A stretch of 64,000 bases of DNA from Bacteroidales bacterium (GCA_016285515.1 JAEEQW010000001.1:62001-126000), one strand, 5' to 3'; positions 7,637 through 17,440 are shown, numbered from the stretch's first letter. Notes: a model not told the origin generated them from the letters alone. Numbers and translations: made by a program.

Positions 7637-9820
7637 ATGAATAAGAGTATTTTAAGATTCACGTTACTGATATTTTCGTTGTTGTTTGTATCGTGTGGCA
7701 GCCGAGATACCGATATTGCAGCTGTCGAGGCACTGGCAAAGAGAATTATTCCGGATCATGCCTACAAATTCGTTTTCCATAAGGAGGAGTCACCAATTAA
7801 TAAGGATTATTTCAAACTGGAGCAGCATGGTACGAAGATTATTGTGACCGGTAACAATGCCAATTCCATGGCGACCGGATTAAACTATTATCTCAAACAT
7901 TATGCTTATATTTATGTTTCGTGGTATGCACACGACACCATAGACGAGAACGTGGATTTTCCGAAATTGTCTGAAACTGTTGTGAAAGAAGCAGCTGTGG
8001 ACAGGAGGTTTATGCTCAACTATTGCACGTATGGCTATACTATGCCGTGGTGGGGTTGGAATGAGTGGGAGCGTTTCATCGACTGGATGGCGCTGAATGG
8101 CATCAATATGCCGCTTGCTCAAACAGGACAGGAAGCCGTATGGTATGATGTATGGAAGGAATATGGCATGACAGATGATGAAATACGTTCCTATTTCAGC
8201 GCTCCGGCTCATCTGCCCTGGCACAGGATGGCCAATCTTGACGGCTTTCAGGGACCGCTGCCAATTGAATGGATTGAAGGACAAAAGGAACTCCAGAAAC
8301 AAATTGTTGAAAGGGAGAGACAGTTTAACATGACAACGGTGTTGCCCGCATTCGCCGGACATGTCCCACGCCAGCTTAAGGAAATGTATCCCGATGCCGA
8401 TATCAAGGAACTCAGCGAATGGTGCGGATTTGCCCCAACGTGTTTTCTGAATTCGCAGGAACCGCTGTTTGCTGACATCCAGTCGAAATTCATCGCCAAA
8501 CAGACAGAACTTTATGGTACGAGTCATGTTTATGGCTTCGACCCGTTTAATGAAATGGATCCGCCAAGTTGGGATGAGCAATATCTTGCTGACGTCTCAG
8601 CAAACATATATTCTTCTCTTCAGGCTGTCGATGCTGATGCCGAATGGCTTCAGATGTCGTGGGTTTTCTACTATAAACGCAAAAGCTGGACTCATGAAAG
8701 ACTTAAATCATATCTTACTGCGGTTCCACAGGGCAGGATGACGCTGCTCGATTATTTCTGCGAAAACACAGAAGTGTGGCGACTAAGTGACAAATTTTAC
8801 GGACAGCCATATATTTGGTGCTATTTGGGTAATTTCGGTGGAAACACAATGCTTATAGGTGATATTAATCTCATCAACGATAGAATCAATGGCGTTCTTG
8901 CCGAAGGTGGTGACAATCTTGTTGGTATAGGCTCAACCCTCGAATCGTTTGACGTAAGTCCTCATACATACGAATTTCTGTTCGAAAAGGTGTGGAACAG
9001 AAACCTGAATGTTGATGAATGGGTTAAGAACTGGTCTTGTGTTCGTTCTGGAGGCGAGAACCTCAATGCATCTATTGCATGGAAAATACTGTCTGAACGG
9101 ATATATAAGGACTGTTCATATTACGGATTGGGCACCATTCTGGATTCACGTCCTACGTTGGAAGGTCATGGCACTTATTACACAAAGCCAAACTATTCGT
9201 TCAAAAACAGAGACTTGCTGGATGCATGGATGTTACTTCTCAGCACTCCAGTAAACAAGGAGACTTACAACTACGATTTGGTCAACTTCGGTTCTCAGTT
9301 GTTGGGTAACTATTACATGAAGGTTAGAGATGACTTTACAGCTGCTTACAAAGCACATGATATTATTCAGATGAAGTCGAAAATTGAAGAGGCCAACGAG
9401 CTTATGGATGATGTGGAGACTTTGCTCAACACTAATGAGTCGTATCTTTTTGGCAAATGGATTGCCGATGCAAGGTCTTTCGGCACGACAAAGGAAAGCA
9501 AGGCATATTATGAACGTAATGCCCGTACTCTGCTTACAATCTGGGGAGGTCCGATATTGAATGACTATGCAAATCGCATGTGGGCAGGACTGGTTTCAGG
9601 TTATTATGCAAAGCGTTGGAATCTTTTTTTTGATGCCGTAATGAATGCCGCCGAAAACGATGTCGAATTCGATGAGGCTGAATTCAGCAAAGAATTAAGC
9701 AGATTTGAGAATGGTTGGATTAATGATACTGTCAGTTATATTTCCAAGCCTGTCGGCAACACACTTGATGTTGCAAATAAAATCTATTCCAAATGGGAAA
9801 AGAAGATTAGTCTTTGGTAA
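7637..9820 (+). CDS. GH89 alpha-N-acetylglucosaminidase (NAGLU family), lipoprotein
   Basis: This 727-residue enzyme belongs to the family of human NAGLU and removes terminal alpha-linked GlcNAc, as found on mucin glycans and heparan sulfate. A lipobox (FVSC, Cys20) predicts a membrane-anchored lipoprotein. The small N-terminal domain is followed by a barrel with MLNYCTYGYTMPWWGWNEWERFIDWM-type blocks. The proton donor is Glu306 in YGFDPFNEMDPPS and the presumed nucleophile is Glu436 in GIGSTLESF. Their spacing of 130 residues is the same as that of the human catalytic pair. The usual TPEG around the nucleophile is here TLES. The 3' end overlaps the convergent HdeD-like gene by 14 bases. Confidence 0.92.
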   Translation: MNKSILRFTLLIFSLLFVSCGSRDTDIAAVEALAKRIIPDHAYKFVFHKEESPINKDYFKLEQHGTKIIVTGNNANSMATGLNYYLKHYAYIYVSWYAHDTIDENVDFPKLSETVVKEAAVDRRFMLNYCTYGYTMPWWGWNEWERFIDWMALNGINMPLAQTGQEAVWYDVWKEYGMTDDEIRSYFSAPAHLPWHRMANLDGFQGPLPIEWIEGQKELQKQIVERERQFNMTTVLPAFAGHVPRQLKEMYPDADIKELSEWCGFAPTCFLNSQEPLFADIQSKFIAKQTELYGTSHVYGFDPFNEMDPPSWDEQYLADVSANIYSSLQAVDADAEWLQMSWVFYYKRKSWTHERLKSYLTAVPQGRMTLLDYFCENTEVWRLSDKFYGQPYIWCYLGNFGGNTMLIGDINLINDRINGVLAEGGDNLVGIGSTLESFDVSPHTYEFLFEKVWNRNLNVDEWVKNWSCVRSGGENLNASIAWKILSERIYKDCSYYGLGTILDSRPTLEGHGTYYTKPNYSFKNRDLLDAWMLLLSTPVNKETYNYDLVNFGSQLLGNYYMKVRDDFTAAYKAHDIIQMKSKIEEANELMDDVETLLNTNESYLFGKWIADARSFGTTKESKAYYERNARTLLTIWGGPILNDYANRMWAGLVSGYYAKRWNLFFDAVMNAAENDVEFDEAEFSKELSRFENGWINDTVSYISKPVGNTLDVANKIYSKWEKKISLW

Positions 9821-10391
9821 CCTCGGAATTATTCGGGCTTGTTTGTGTGGGATCTGCTATGCTTTTAAAGCGGAAAGCACTGTAAATCTGCCATATACCT
9901 GAAACAGTAAGAAATACTCCTATTATCTTTGTGACAACATTTTGTGCATGGTTGGGATAGAACATAAGATATAATCCCAATATTGTCAGCATTATAGATG
10001 TGACAATGGTGACAGACGCTCTCGGAATCTGGTTGGAATATCTTATAGTGGATATTAGGAGGTAAATGCCGGAGATAGCAATCCAGATGCCGAATGCTAT
10101 GTAGGCAATATCAGACAGTTTGGAGTGATATACAATACATAATATGCCTATTATCAGGTAGATAATGTATTGCAGTATGGGACCGCCCCATTGAATGTCT
10201 TTTTTCGTATGGATGGAGTCGATGCATAATAAGATTACACTTAAAACCATCAAAATTATACCGAACCATTTGATTATTGTGCCGAGAATATCGGATTCCA
10301 CAAATAGTAGGATTATGCCGAATAATGTTGAAAGTATGCCGTTGACAAGTATTGTTTTCCACACTTTGTTGAAGAGAGATAAAATGCCCAT
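9807..10391 (-). CDS. HdeD/DUF308-family small membrane protein
   Basis: The protein has about 194 residues from the ATG at 10391. A longer reading from 10445 would run into the LysE-like gene and add a non-hydrophobic leader, so I reject it. Six hydrophobic segments occur in three similar pairs (for example ILSTLFGIILLF, IIGILCIVYH and IMLTILGLYLMFYP), the repeat pattern of HdeD-type proteins. HdeD is tied to acid resistance in Escherichia coli, but in Bacteroidales the role is unknown. It is the last gene of a run with LysE-like and GH3 genes and overlaps the end of the NAGLU gene. Confidence 0.75.
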   Translation of the reverse strand: MGILSLFNKVWKTILVNGILSTLFGIILLFVESDILGTIIKWFGIILMVLSVILLCIDSIHTKKDIQWGGPILQYIIYLIIGILCIVYHSKLSDIAYIAFGIWIAISGIYLLISTIRYSNQIPRASVTIVTSIMLTILGLYLMFYPNHAQNVVTKIIGVFLTVSGIWQIYSAFRFKSIADPTQTSPNNSEVTKD

Positions 10392-10402
10392 GATAAATAA
10401 TT

Positions 10403-11122
10403 TTAAATATTGATAAATAATCTCAGAATTAAATACACGCCGCAACCAATAAGCAGTAGGCTCATTATTCTGCTTATCAGCAGGATTAATTTGTAACTTA
10501 TGACATTTTTGATTTTCTGACCGAGATAGGACTTGAGAAGGTCGAAGCTGAATGTCGTAAGCACTGTACCCATGAAAAAAACTAACATAGGCATAATACT
10601 GTCATCACCGCCAATGGTTACGCTGACTGTGCTGACAGCAGCGAACCAGAAGAACAGCAGAAATGGATTAAATATGTTGAGGAAGTAGCCTTTAATTGTA
10701 TATACATACCATTTGGCATCAGGTCCCAAATTCTTCTGAAAGAAATTAAGACGTTTTTTAACTATCTCTTCTTCTGCAGATTCATCGACTATGTCCTTAG
10801 TGGTAACTTCTTTGCTTTCTTTATTGTCAGAATAAGGGTTTTTGGGCGGATTGAAGAACGAGTATATTCCATATAAAACAAGTATTATGCCACCGGTTAT
10901 ACCTATGTAGTTAGTATAGTCGGGATTGTCCAATAATGATGTGAATCCAAGCAGACTGATTGCTATCAGCGTACAATCGCTTATGAGAATACCAATCGCC
11001 ATGGCATATCCATACATTTTCCCTCTCTGAATTCCAACCTGAATCAAAGCGAAGAAGGCTGGACCGATGGAGAATGAAAGCCCAACTCCCAATACTATTC
11101 CCTTTAAAAAAGCATTAAGCAT
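10403..11122 (-). CDS. LysE/RhtB-family transporter
   Basis: The 239-residue membrane protein has the LysE pattern: an N-terminal helix with the signature GVGLSFSIGPAFFALI, then a segment RGKMYGYAMAIGILISD and about six transmembrane helices. A charged central loop (around NPYSDNKESKEV) is longer than in the shortest family members. These proteins usually export amino acids or related small metabolites, and the substrate here is not evident. Its start codon shares one base with the stop codon of the GH3 gene, so the pair are translationally coupled. The partner suggests, without proof, that the exported compound may be an amino acid or an amino-acid conjugate. Confidence 0.82.
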   Translation of the reverse strand: MLNAFLKGIVLGVGLSFSIGPAFFALIQVGIQRGKMYGYAMAIGILISDCTLIAISLLGFTSLLDNPDYTNYIGITGGIILVLYGIYSFFNPPKNPYSDNKESKEVTTKDIVDESAEEEIVKKRLNFFQKNLGPDAKWYVYTIKGYFLNIFNPFLLFFWFAAVSTVSVTIGGDDSIMPMLVFFMGTVLTTFSFDLLKSYLGQKIKNVISYKLILLISRIMSLLLIGCGVYLILRLFINI

Positions 11123-12654
11123 TATTTACATGTATTTTCAATGTATTTTTCCCAATCGGTTAACTTTTCACCTTTGATTACGCGAGGGAACTTGAACTGA
11201 GCTCCTATCTTGCCGGAATATTCCATGTAATCATAGAAGACCTTTGAAGGTAAAATGGTGATTATAAGTTCGTTGATGGCTGCAATTCTTTCAACACGAT
11301 AGTCATCGTTCAGAATTTTGAGATGTTTGTCGATAGATTCCTTAGCCATCTGTGGGTCGAGAGGGTCATCGGTGCCTATATACCAATGATGTGCAAACAT
11401 TTTGTCATGTTTAATGCCGGCTACGGTGAATTCCTTTACGTTGACGTTAAGTTCATTTTCCATGCGTTCGATGGCCATATTCATGTTTTCCTGGCTGAGA
11501 TGTTCTCCGCAGATGCTGAGGAAGTGCTTGGTTCGTCCGGTGATTTGTATTTCACAACGGTTGAGGTCGGTGAATTTGATGGTGTCACCAATCAAATATC
11601 GCCATGCTCCTGAGACACTGGAGAGTACGAGAGCATAGACTTCATCGGTCTTCACCTCGTTGAGTGACAGTGTCTTGGCATCACGGTAAACATTACCGTT
11701 TTCATCGAAATTCTTTTCATTGAATGGAAGAAATTCAAAGAATAGTCCATTGTTTGTCACGAGCTGCATCGAATCGGTGTCAGGTCTTGTCTGAAGTGCA
11801 ATAAAGCCTTCGGAGGCAAGGTATGTCTCCATATATATCAAAGGATGTGCGAGCAACTTTTCAAAACCGGCTTTGTAAGGTTTGAATGAAACACCTCCGT
11901 GAATGAAGATGGTAAGGTTTGGCCACAGCTCGTGGATGTTTTTCAGATGATATTCCTCTATGATTTTCTCAAGAAGAATCTGAAACCATGAAGGTACGCC
12001 GACAATTGCTGCCACATCCCAGTCTTTGGCTTTTTTTACTATTTCTTCAATTTTCTTTGACCAGTCTTTTTGTTTGGAGATCTCACTGCCCGGCAGATAA
12101 TATTTTTGAAACCAATAAGGCAGATGTCCTGTGGTTATGCCTGACAAATCGCCCTGATAATAGGAACCGCCCTTGTCGAGTTCGGTGCTTCCTCCAAGCA
12201 TTAAAGCTCCTTTGGTGAACAGTGTGACCGGGAGGTTGTATTTAGGCATGTTGATTATCTCGCGGATAGATGTCTTTCTTATCTGACGAATCATGGACAT
12301 TGTCACGGGGATATATTTGCTTGAGGCTCCTGATGTTCCGGAGCTGAGAGCAAAAAATTTGATTTTCCCAGGCCAACAAATATCAGCCTGCCCCTCCTGA
12401 CATTTGTACCACCATTCGTCATGGATTGTATCGTAGTCATTAAGAGGAATGGCTGATTTGAACTTCTCAAGAGTTTTTGTCCTTGAATAAAGCATTGATT
12501 CAAAATCATAATATACGCCGAACTGTGTGTTCACGGCAGTGCGCAGCAGCCTTCTCAAAACTCTGTTCTGTTCCCTCTCATGAGTTTTTAGAGTTTCAAC
12601 TGTATTATCACGATGTTCTAAGGAATGCTTAAGTATTGTTCCAATTAATGGCAT
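11122..12654 (-). CDS. GH3-family acyl-adenylating protein
   Basis: The 510-residue protein resembles plant GH3 auxin/jasmonate amido synthetases, which adenylate a carboxylic acid and join it to an amino acid. The ATP-binding motif is FFALSSGTSGASSKYIP. Further GH3 blocks are WPNLTIFIHGG, ETYLASEGFIALQ, YALVLSSVSGAWRYLIGDTIKF and a C-terminal CGEHLSQENM. Bacteroidetes often carry one copy, and its substrate in these bacteria is not known. It is coupled to a LysE-like exporter gene downstream and sits 21 bases after the dockerin-tailed gene, so it may share that promoter. Confidence 0.88.
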   Translation of the reverse strand: MPLIGTILKHSLEHRDNTVETLKTHEREQNRVLRRLLRTAVNTQFGVYYDFESMLYSRTKTLEKFKSAIPLNDYDTIHDEWWYKCQEGQADICWPGKIKFFALSSGTSGASSKYIPVTMSMIRQIRKTSIREIINMPKYNLPVTLFTKGALMLGGSTELDKGGSYYQGDLSGITTGHLPYWFQKYYLPGSEISKQKDWSKKIEEIVKKAKDWDVAAIVGVPSWFQILLEKIIEEYHLKNIHELWPNLTIFIHGGVSFKPYKAGFEKLLAHPLIYMETYLASEGFIALQTRPDTDSMQLVTNNGLFFEFLPFNEKNFDENGNVYRDAKTLSLNEVKTDEVYALVLSSVSGAWRYLIGDTIKFTDLNRCEIQITGRTKHFLSICGEHLSQENMNMAIERMENELNVNVKEFTVAGIKHDKMFAHHWYIGTDDPLDPQMAKESIDKHLKILNDDYRVERIAAINELIITILPSKVFYDYMEYSGKIGAQFKFPRVIKGEKLTDWEKYIENTCK

Positions 12655-12675
12655 AGTATAACTGTTTAAATTGAT

Positions 12676-14232
12676 TTATTGCATAATAATATTTACAATG
12701 AGCACTATATCTCTGATATTAATTTCATTGTCTCCGTTGACGTCAGCATTGTCGAATATGAAGTCTTCCGGCTCATTTCCATAAATAATATAAGAAACTA
12801 CTGTGTTGATGTCGCTTACATTAACACTTCCGTCACCATTGGCATCACCGCTGATTGTTGAAATCTGGATTGGTCCCAATGTGCCGTCAAGTTTCAGATT
12901 CTGTGCATATAGTCCTTGCGGTGTTCTTGCATCGTTCCATGAATATATGACCTGTCCGTTGTGGAATCCGGAGCAGTCATGGCTTATGGATTTCGTACTT
13001 GCCAGACTGCACAGATACACAGTTTCGTTATCCCAGACAAATTCTCCGTCAGCATCTACACGCAGGGCCTTTATGGTTGACTGGTTATTTACATTGCCAA
13101 ATTCATATATCAGCACTGCACCACCTGTCGGAACGGATGCACTTGTTATGGGATACACATAATCGCTATATCCGCTCAATGGTTTACCGGTATTAGTCCA
13201 CAATCTGCTTCCTGTAACTGTAAAACATTGTCCTTTAAGTTGATAAGTGTTCTCATCCACATTTGATCTTCTGAAAAACATGATGCAGTTGTTCGTAGTC
13301 GGGTCAACAGAAATGGTAGGGTAATAGTTGTAGCCATTGTTTTCAAGACTTGCAAAAGCACCTGCCATTGGAGTTGTAGCTGTTCCGTTTGAATTGAAAT
13401 GGGCAATCACAGCCTGATGTCTATCGTTTATAACAGGTATGGTGGCAACATAGCCGCCCCCTAAACCATCGGGAACAAGCTGGAGTTCAGTTGAGAAATT
13501 ATATGAGTAGCTTTGGATTATTGTCGCTAACCAAATCTGAGCACCGGAAGTACTGTATTTGCATACTTTCACCTCTCTGTCCGGCCACATGAATGCACCG
13601 CCTGTCTGATGAAAATAAGCCATGATAGCGTTGTTGTTTTCATCACAGATTACATGTCCGAAATCGGAGTCGTTCTCAATTGTAATGAGAGGGTCTGTGG
13701 TTCCGTCGGCATTGATGTGACGCATATAACATGTCTCACCATACCAGGCTGCCCATGCTGATCCATCATTGCATGGGTAAACATATATGCGGTATGCCTC
13801 TAAATTTGACAACTGAACGCCATTGTCGCCCCAAAGAAATTCGCCGGTTTGTGAAATCTTGTAGATAAACGGATTCATATCACCGTTACGTTCATCGGCA
13901 AATGCAACCAGTGCGCAGCCATCTGACGACACTTCCAGTGCGGTGCCGTACAATGCAGTGCTGTTCTGGTTTGTGCTGATTATTATACCATTTTCCTGCC
14001 ACTGTGCAACGCCTTGATTATTATATAACTGCATCATCGGACGCATTCCACTACTTGACAAAACAAACCATTGTATGTATGTCATGCCCGTCGCTTCGTC
14101 AGTTGCTGTCAGGGATCCGAACGTCTCTCCATTGGAATAAACAATGTTGTTTATTGACGGATCACTGCTCCATTGAGCTGATAACGACAGTGCCATACAC
14201 ACAATAACAATTATTGAAAGCAATTTTTTCAT
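12676..14232 (-). CDS. Exported repeat protein with C-terminal dockerin-like domain
   Basis: The protein has about 518 residues. I start it at the ATG at 14232 because it directly precedes a good signal peptide (MKKLLSIIVIVCMALSLSAQ) and because the longer reading would begin inside the -7 element at 14260-14267. The body has repeated blocks with tryptophan and glycine (for example GEFLWGDNGVQLS and GSRLWTNTGKPLSG), which suggests a beta-propeller-like fold. The last ~60 residues hold two calcium-binding dockerin-type repeats, GDANGDGSVNVSDINTVV and ADVNGDNEINIRDIVLIV. I do not recognise a catalytic site. A similar tail ends the C25 protease at 54578-58057. Confidence 0.8.
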   Translation of the reverse strand: MKKLLSIIVIVCMALSLSAQWSSDPSINNIVYSNGETFGSLTATDEATGMTYIQWFVLSSSGMRPMMQLYNNQGVAQWQENGIIISTNQNSTALYGTALEVSSDGCALVAFADERNGDMNPFIYKISQTGEFLWGDNGVQLSNLEAYRIYVYPCNDGSAWAAWYGETCYMRHINADGTTDPLITIENDSDFGHVICDENNNAIMAYFHQTGGAFMWPDREVKVCKYSTSGAQIWLATIIQSYSYNFSTELQLVPDGLGGGYVATIPVINDRHQAVIAHFNSNGTATTPMAGAFASLENNGYNYYPTISVDPTTNNCIMFFRRSNVDENTYQLKGQCFTVTGSRLWTNTGKPLSGYSDYVYPITSASVPTGGAVLIYEFGNVNNQSTIKALRVDADGEFVWDNETVYLCSLASTKSISHDCSGFHNGQVIYSWNDARTPQGLYAQNLKLDGTLGPIQISTISGDANGDGSVNVSDINTVVSYIIYGNEPEDFIFDNADVNGDNEINIRDIVLIVNIIMQ

Positions 14233-14259
14233 GATATTTTTTTTAGATTTATTGAAATG

Positions 14260-14267
14260 CAAAGATA
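14260..14267 (-). promoter_or_regulatory. -7 element (TATCTTTG) for the dockerin-tailed gene
   Basis: The octamer matches TAnnTTTG on the minus strand, 27 bases upstream of the ATG at 14232. It argues for that start. No -33 TTG is present. Confidence 0.5.
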
Positions 14268-14285
14268 TATCTTTTCTCAGAATAA

Positions 14286-16274
14286 TTAATGACTAAGTTT
14301 TGAAGGTGTATAATTTAAGTCAATAAAGGATATTCCTTCTTTTGAAATTTTCATTAGCAAGGACTGCATGGGTTTGAAATCCAATGAAATATTCTCGGAT
14401 TTTCCGTGATGGTTGACAGTAATGTCCCGACGGCTCCCTTTATCGGTGAAGGCATAGCAATATTCAAGTGGGTATTTGATGGTTTGTGACATCGGATTTG
14501 CGAAGAACACGTAATACTCGTCATGGTCCTCCCTAATCCAAAAATCTGGAAGATTGTCTCCGTCAATCAAAGGAACGGCAGTGATTATTTCAGCATCGGA
14601 TGCAACATTTTTATAGGATGTCAGTTCTTTCAGCATTTTTGCATAATTGTCATTTTTGACTTTTCCAGGCTGTGAAGGAGTTCTCTTGAGACAGATGGGT
14701 AAACCTTCTGAAGCTAATTTTATCATTGTTTCAAGAGAGTTGGCATCCAGATATTCCACATCAACCAATAGTGCATTGAATTTCATGTCACCGCACAGAA
14801 GTTCACCGTCCTTATAAGTCGCATTCTGAAGAAAATGGTTGTTAACCCACAACGGTTGCAGGCCTTTATATTCTTTAGGAGTGTTTATGTATCTTAGTTC
14901 ATACTCACCCCATGCCCACGGCATTTGCAGCGAATCAGGATATTCCATGCCCATCCATGCATCTTCAAGTGGCATATATACGGCAAGCTTGCTGTATGTT
15001 TTGCCCTTACGCATATATTCGGATACCGTGGTCATATATCTGTTGAAATCAGTCAGAGGCTGTCCTGACAGATTATGGATTTCATTAGTACTGATTTGGC
15101 AGGTTGTATAGAAATAGTTGGTCGTGTCGCCAAGTTTGTTGTATGGGAAGCCGTGCCATATTATTTGATTGGTGCCGTTGGCGAACAGAGCATCGCAGAT
15201 AAGTTTCAAATCGGCTATCTGCTCTTTCCCCTGATATGGACTTTGTCCGCGACCGTGTTTATATCCCCAGCCTTTCCAGCCATAAGCGCACGTAAATGTT
15301 TCGGATGTAATTACCTGTTTGCCAGCCAATGCTGCAGCCGATGCCGAAATCTTACTGAAAGAAGGCTCGTAAAGGATTGCTTCCGTTTCAGGTACATCGA
15401 CGAGAGAAAAAGCGGTGAGCAAATCGGTAGGCGCACCGCCGCATTGCGCTCTTGCAAAGGCTCCGACAGATTTGGCATTCTGCTCAAAAGGAATATAAAA
15501 ATCATTCAATACATAGTCTGACAGCACTTTCATATAATCGTAGAAAACATCTGCATTTTCGTGGCTAAGCAGCGATTGCTCCTTCATGTAGGGCTCTATG
15601 TCATAGCCATTAGTCTCTCTGAACTTCTCTCCAAAACCTTTTGTCCAAAGATATTGCGTCTCCACTTCCCATGAATCGACAAACACTCCGGATTTGCTGC
15701 CTTTGTATGCTTCATGAAGACCTTTGTTCATCTTATCGGCATAGCGCATAAAGGCATTTTTGTCCAAGTGGTTCAATATTTTGGCAATCCTTGGATGATC
15801 CCATGTTATCGAACGTTTGGCGATTTCAACCGAGTCGAAATAGTTTCGGGTCTGGTCACCTTCAGGGAGGTTGACATCACAGAAAGGCCAAAGAGTGCCG
15901 TAAGTGAAATCACAGCCCATGCCTATCCTGTCGGAATATCTCTTTGTAAATGCCACGTAACTGCTCCATTCGTCCGACAGAAATGCTGGATGAACTATCG
16001 TTGAGTCACCGCCCATCGGATATATCCATGCAACTTCAACTCCGCCAAAATCATGAGCCTTCAACCAGTCAAGCTGGTCTTTTACGTCATTGGTGTCAAT
16101 AGTCGCAGCAAACCACCACCAGCGTGTGTATGGTTTGCAGGATGAATAGTATTCGTTTTCATTCTGCGGTTGGTTTCCGTTTGTTTTTGAACCGCAGCCG
16201 ACTGCCAAAGCACAAATCATTCCGAGGCCGATAATAACGACGAAAATAAGATGTTTGGATAAGTTGTTTTTCAT
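14286..16274 (-). CDS. GH106-like glycoside hydrolase lipoprotein
   Basis: The 662-residue protein has a lipoprotein signal (lipobox AVGC, Cys27). Its mature start, KPYTRWWWFAATIDTNDVKDQ, followed by LDWLKAHDFGGVEVAWIYP, is the opening of the TIM-barrel seen in GH106 alpha-L-rhamnosidases and their relatives. Further barrel blocks are SDRIGMGCDFTYGTLWPF, VDSWEVETQYLW and ITSETFTCAYGWKGWG. The C-terminal part is a beta domain. At 662 residues it is shorter than classical GH106 enzymes, so the specificity could differ. It ends a long minus-strand run and starts 11 bases after hemW, so it is probably transcribed with it. Confidence 0.72.
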   Translation of the reverse strand: MKNNLSKHLIFVVIIGLGMICALAVGCGSKTNGNQPQNENEYYSSCKPYTRWWWFAATIDTNDVKDQLDWLKAHDFGGVEVAWIYPMGGDSTIVHPAFLSDEWSSYVAFTKRYSDRIGMGCDFTYGTLWPFCDVNLPEGDQTRNYFDSVEIAKRSITWDHPRIAKILNHLDKNAFMRYADKMNKGLHEAYKGSKSGVFVDSWEVETQYLWTKGFGEKFRETNGYDIEPYMKEQSLLSHENADVFYDYMKVLSDYVLNDFYIPFEQNAKSVGAFARAQCGGAPTDLLTAFSLVDVPETEAILYEPSFSKISASAAALAGKQVITSETFTCAYGWKGWGYKHGRGQSPYQGKEQIADLKLICDALFANGTNQIIWHGFPYNKLGDTTNYFYTTCQISTNEIHNLSGQPLTDFNRYMTTVSEYMRKGKTYSKLAVYMPLEDAWMGMEYPDSLQMPWAWGEYELRYINTPKEYKGLQPLWVNNHFLQNATYKDGELLCGDMKFNALLVDVEYLDANSLETMIKLASEGLPICLKRTPSQPGKVKNDNYAKMLKELTSYKNVASDAEIITAVPLIDGDNLPDFWIREDHDEYYVFFANPMSQTIKYPLEYCYAFTDKGSRRDITVNHHGKSENISLDFKPMQSLLMKISKEGISFIDLNYTPSKLSH

Positions 16275-16285
16275 TTAATTTGGAA

Positions 16286-17440
16286 TTATATAATAAAAAA
16301 ATCGGAAGCAATGCCATCTGCAAACAACATCCCTTCTTCATTCAAAATCAGAGCATTATGACAGTCAGGCATAATGAATTGCCGAGACACTTTATTTGCA
16401 GATTCAATGGTATGATTAAGCTTTTCTTTGCCAAAATAATCATTTATATATTGATAATCGATTCCATGCGATGTTCTTAACCCAAGCATGATGTATTCAT
16501 TGTATTTCATGTCTTGAGTGATAATCTCATGTTCTGCAGCGTCAAGACAATTGTCGATTTTTTCCATGTATTTTTTTATGTCCTTCACATTCCAATGCCT
16601 TGATTTACAGTCGTATGAATGTGCTCCTGCCCCCATTCCGATATAAGGGAAGTCTTTCCAGTAATTGCTGTTATGTCGTGAATGGTAATTCGGAAGGCAA
16701 TAGTTTGAAATTTCATAATGAAGATATCCGTGTTCACGCAGTATTTCGTTGAGGCGGTGATAGCATCTGATAGTAAAATCCTCATCAGGAACAGTTATTT
16801 TTTCTTCTGAAATCATTTTTGCCAATGGAGTCCCGTTTTCTATCGACAAGGAGTATGCTGAAATATGTTTTGGATTGAAAGCAAGTGCTTTATTGATGCT
16901 TGCCTCCCAACTTTCAGACGTTTGTAATGGAAGGCCGTAAATCAAATCAATTGAAAAGTTATCGAAATTCTGGGATATGATTTCGATTGCCTTGCAGGCT
17001 TTGTCGGCATTGTGCCTGCGGTTCATCATTTTCAGTTCATCATCGTTGAAAGACTGAACACCGATACTGATTCTGTTAATCGGTGTGAAAGACTTGATTT
17101 GTCTGATCCATTCTTCATTTACATCGTCCGGGTTGACTTCGATAGTTATCTCTTCGATATTGCTCAAATCGAAGGTGGAGTATAATTCAGTGAACAGGTA
17201 TGACAGCAGTTTTACCGGGATGAGGGACGGAGTACCGCCACCAAGGTAAACGGTGTCAATTTTGGTATGTTCGGTGAATACATCAGATGAAGACATTGTT
17301 GCTTTCGCTTCATGAATAATGCATTCGACATAATGTTGAAAATCAGTATATTGTGTTTGTGAGTAGAAAGCGCAGTAGATGCAGCGGCTTTTGCAGAATG
17401 GAAAATGAAAATATAATCCGACAGGAGACATGTCAGTCAT
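16286..17440 (-). CDS. hemW: Radical SAM haem chaperone HemW
   Basis: The 384-residue protein has the radical SAM cluster-binding cysteines C16, C20 and C23 in FHFPFCKSRCIYCAFYSQ. The glycine-rich GGGTPSLIP, EVNPDD and ISIGVQSFND blocks follow, as in HemW, and the C-terminal HemN-type domain contains GAGAHSYD. HemW is related to the oxygen-independent coproporphyrinogen oxidase HemN but delivers haem to respiratory proteins, and many databases still use the older name. It overlaps the histidine kinase gene by 8 bases and lies in the tilS-to-GH106 gene run. Confidence 0.9.
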   Translation of the reverse strand: MTDMSPVGLYFHFPFCKSRCIYCAFYSQTQYTDFQHYVECIIHEAKATMSSSDVFTEHTKIDTVYLGGGTPSLIPVKLLSYLFTELYSTFDLSNIEEITIEVNPDDVNEEWIRQIKSFTPINRISIGVQSFNDDELKMMNRRHNADKACKAIEIISQNFDNFSIDLIYGLPLQTSESWEASINKALAFNPKHISAYSLSIENGTPLAKMISEEKITVPDEDFTIRCYHRLNEILREHGYLHYEISNYCLPNYHSRHNSNYWKDFPYIGMGAGAHSYDCKSRHWNVKDIKKYMEKIDNCLDAAEHEIITQDMKYNEYIMLGLRTSHGIDYQYINDYFGKEKLNHTIESANKVSRQFIMPDCHNALILNEEGMLFADGIASDFFII

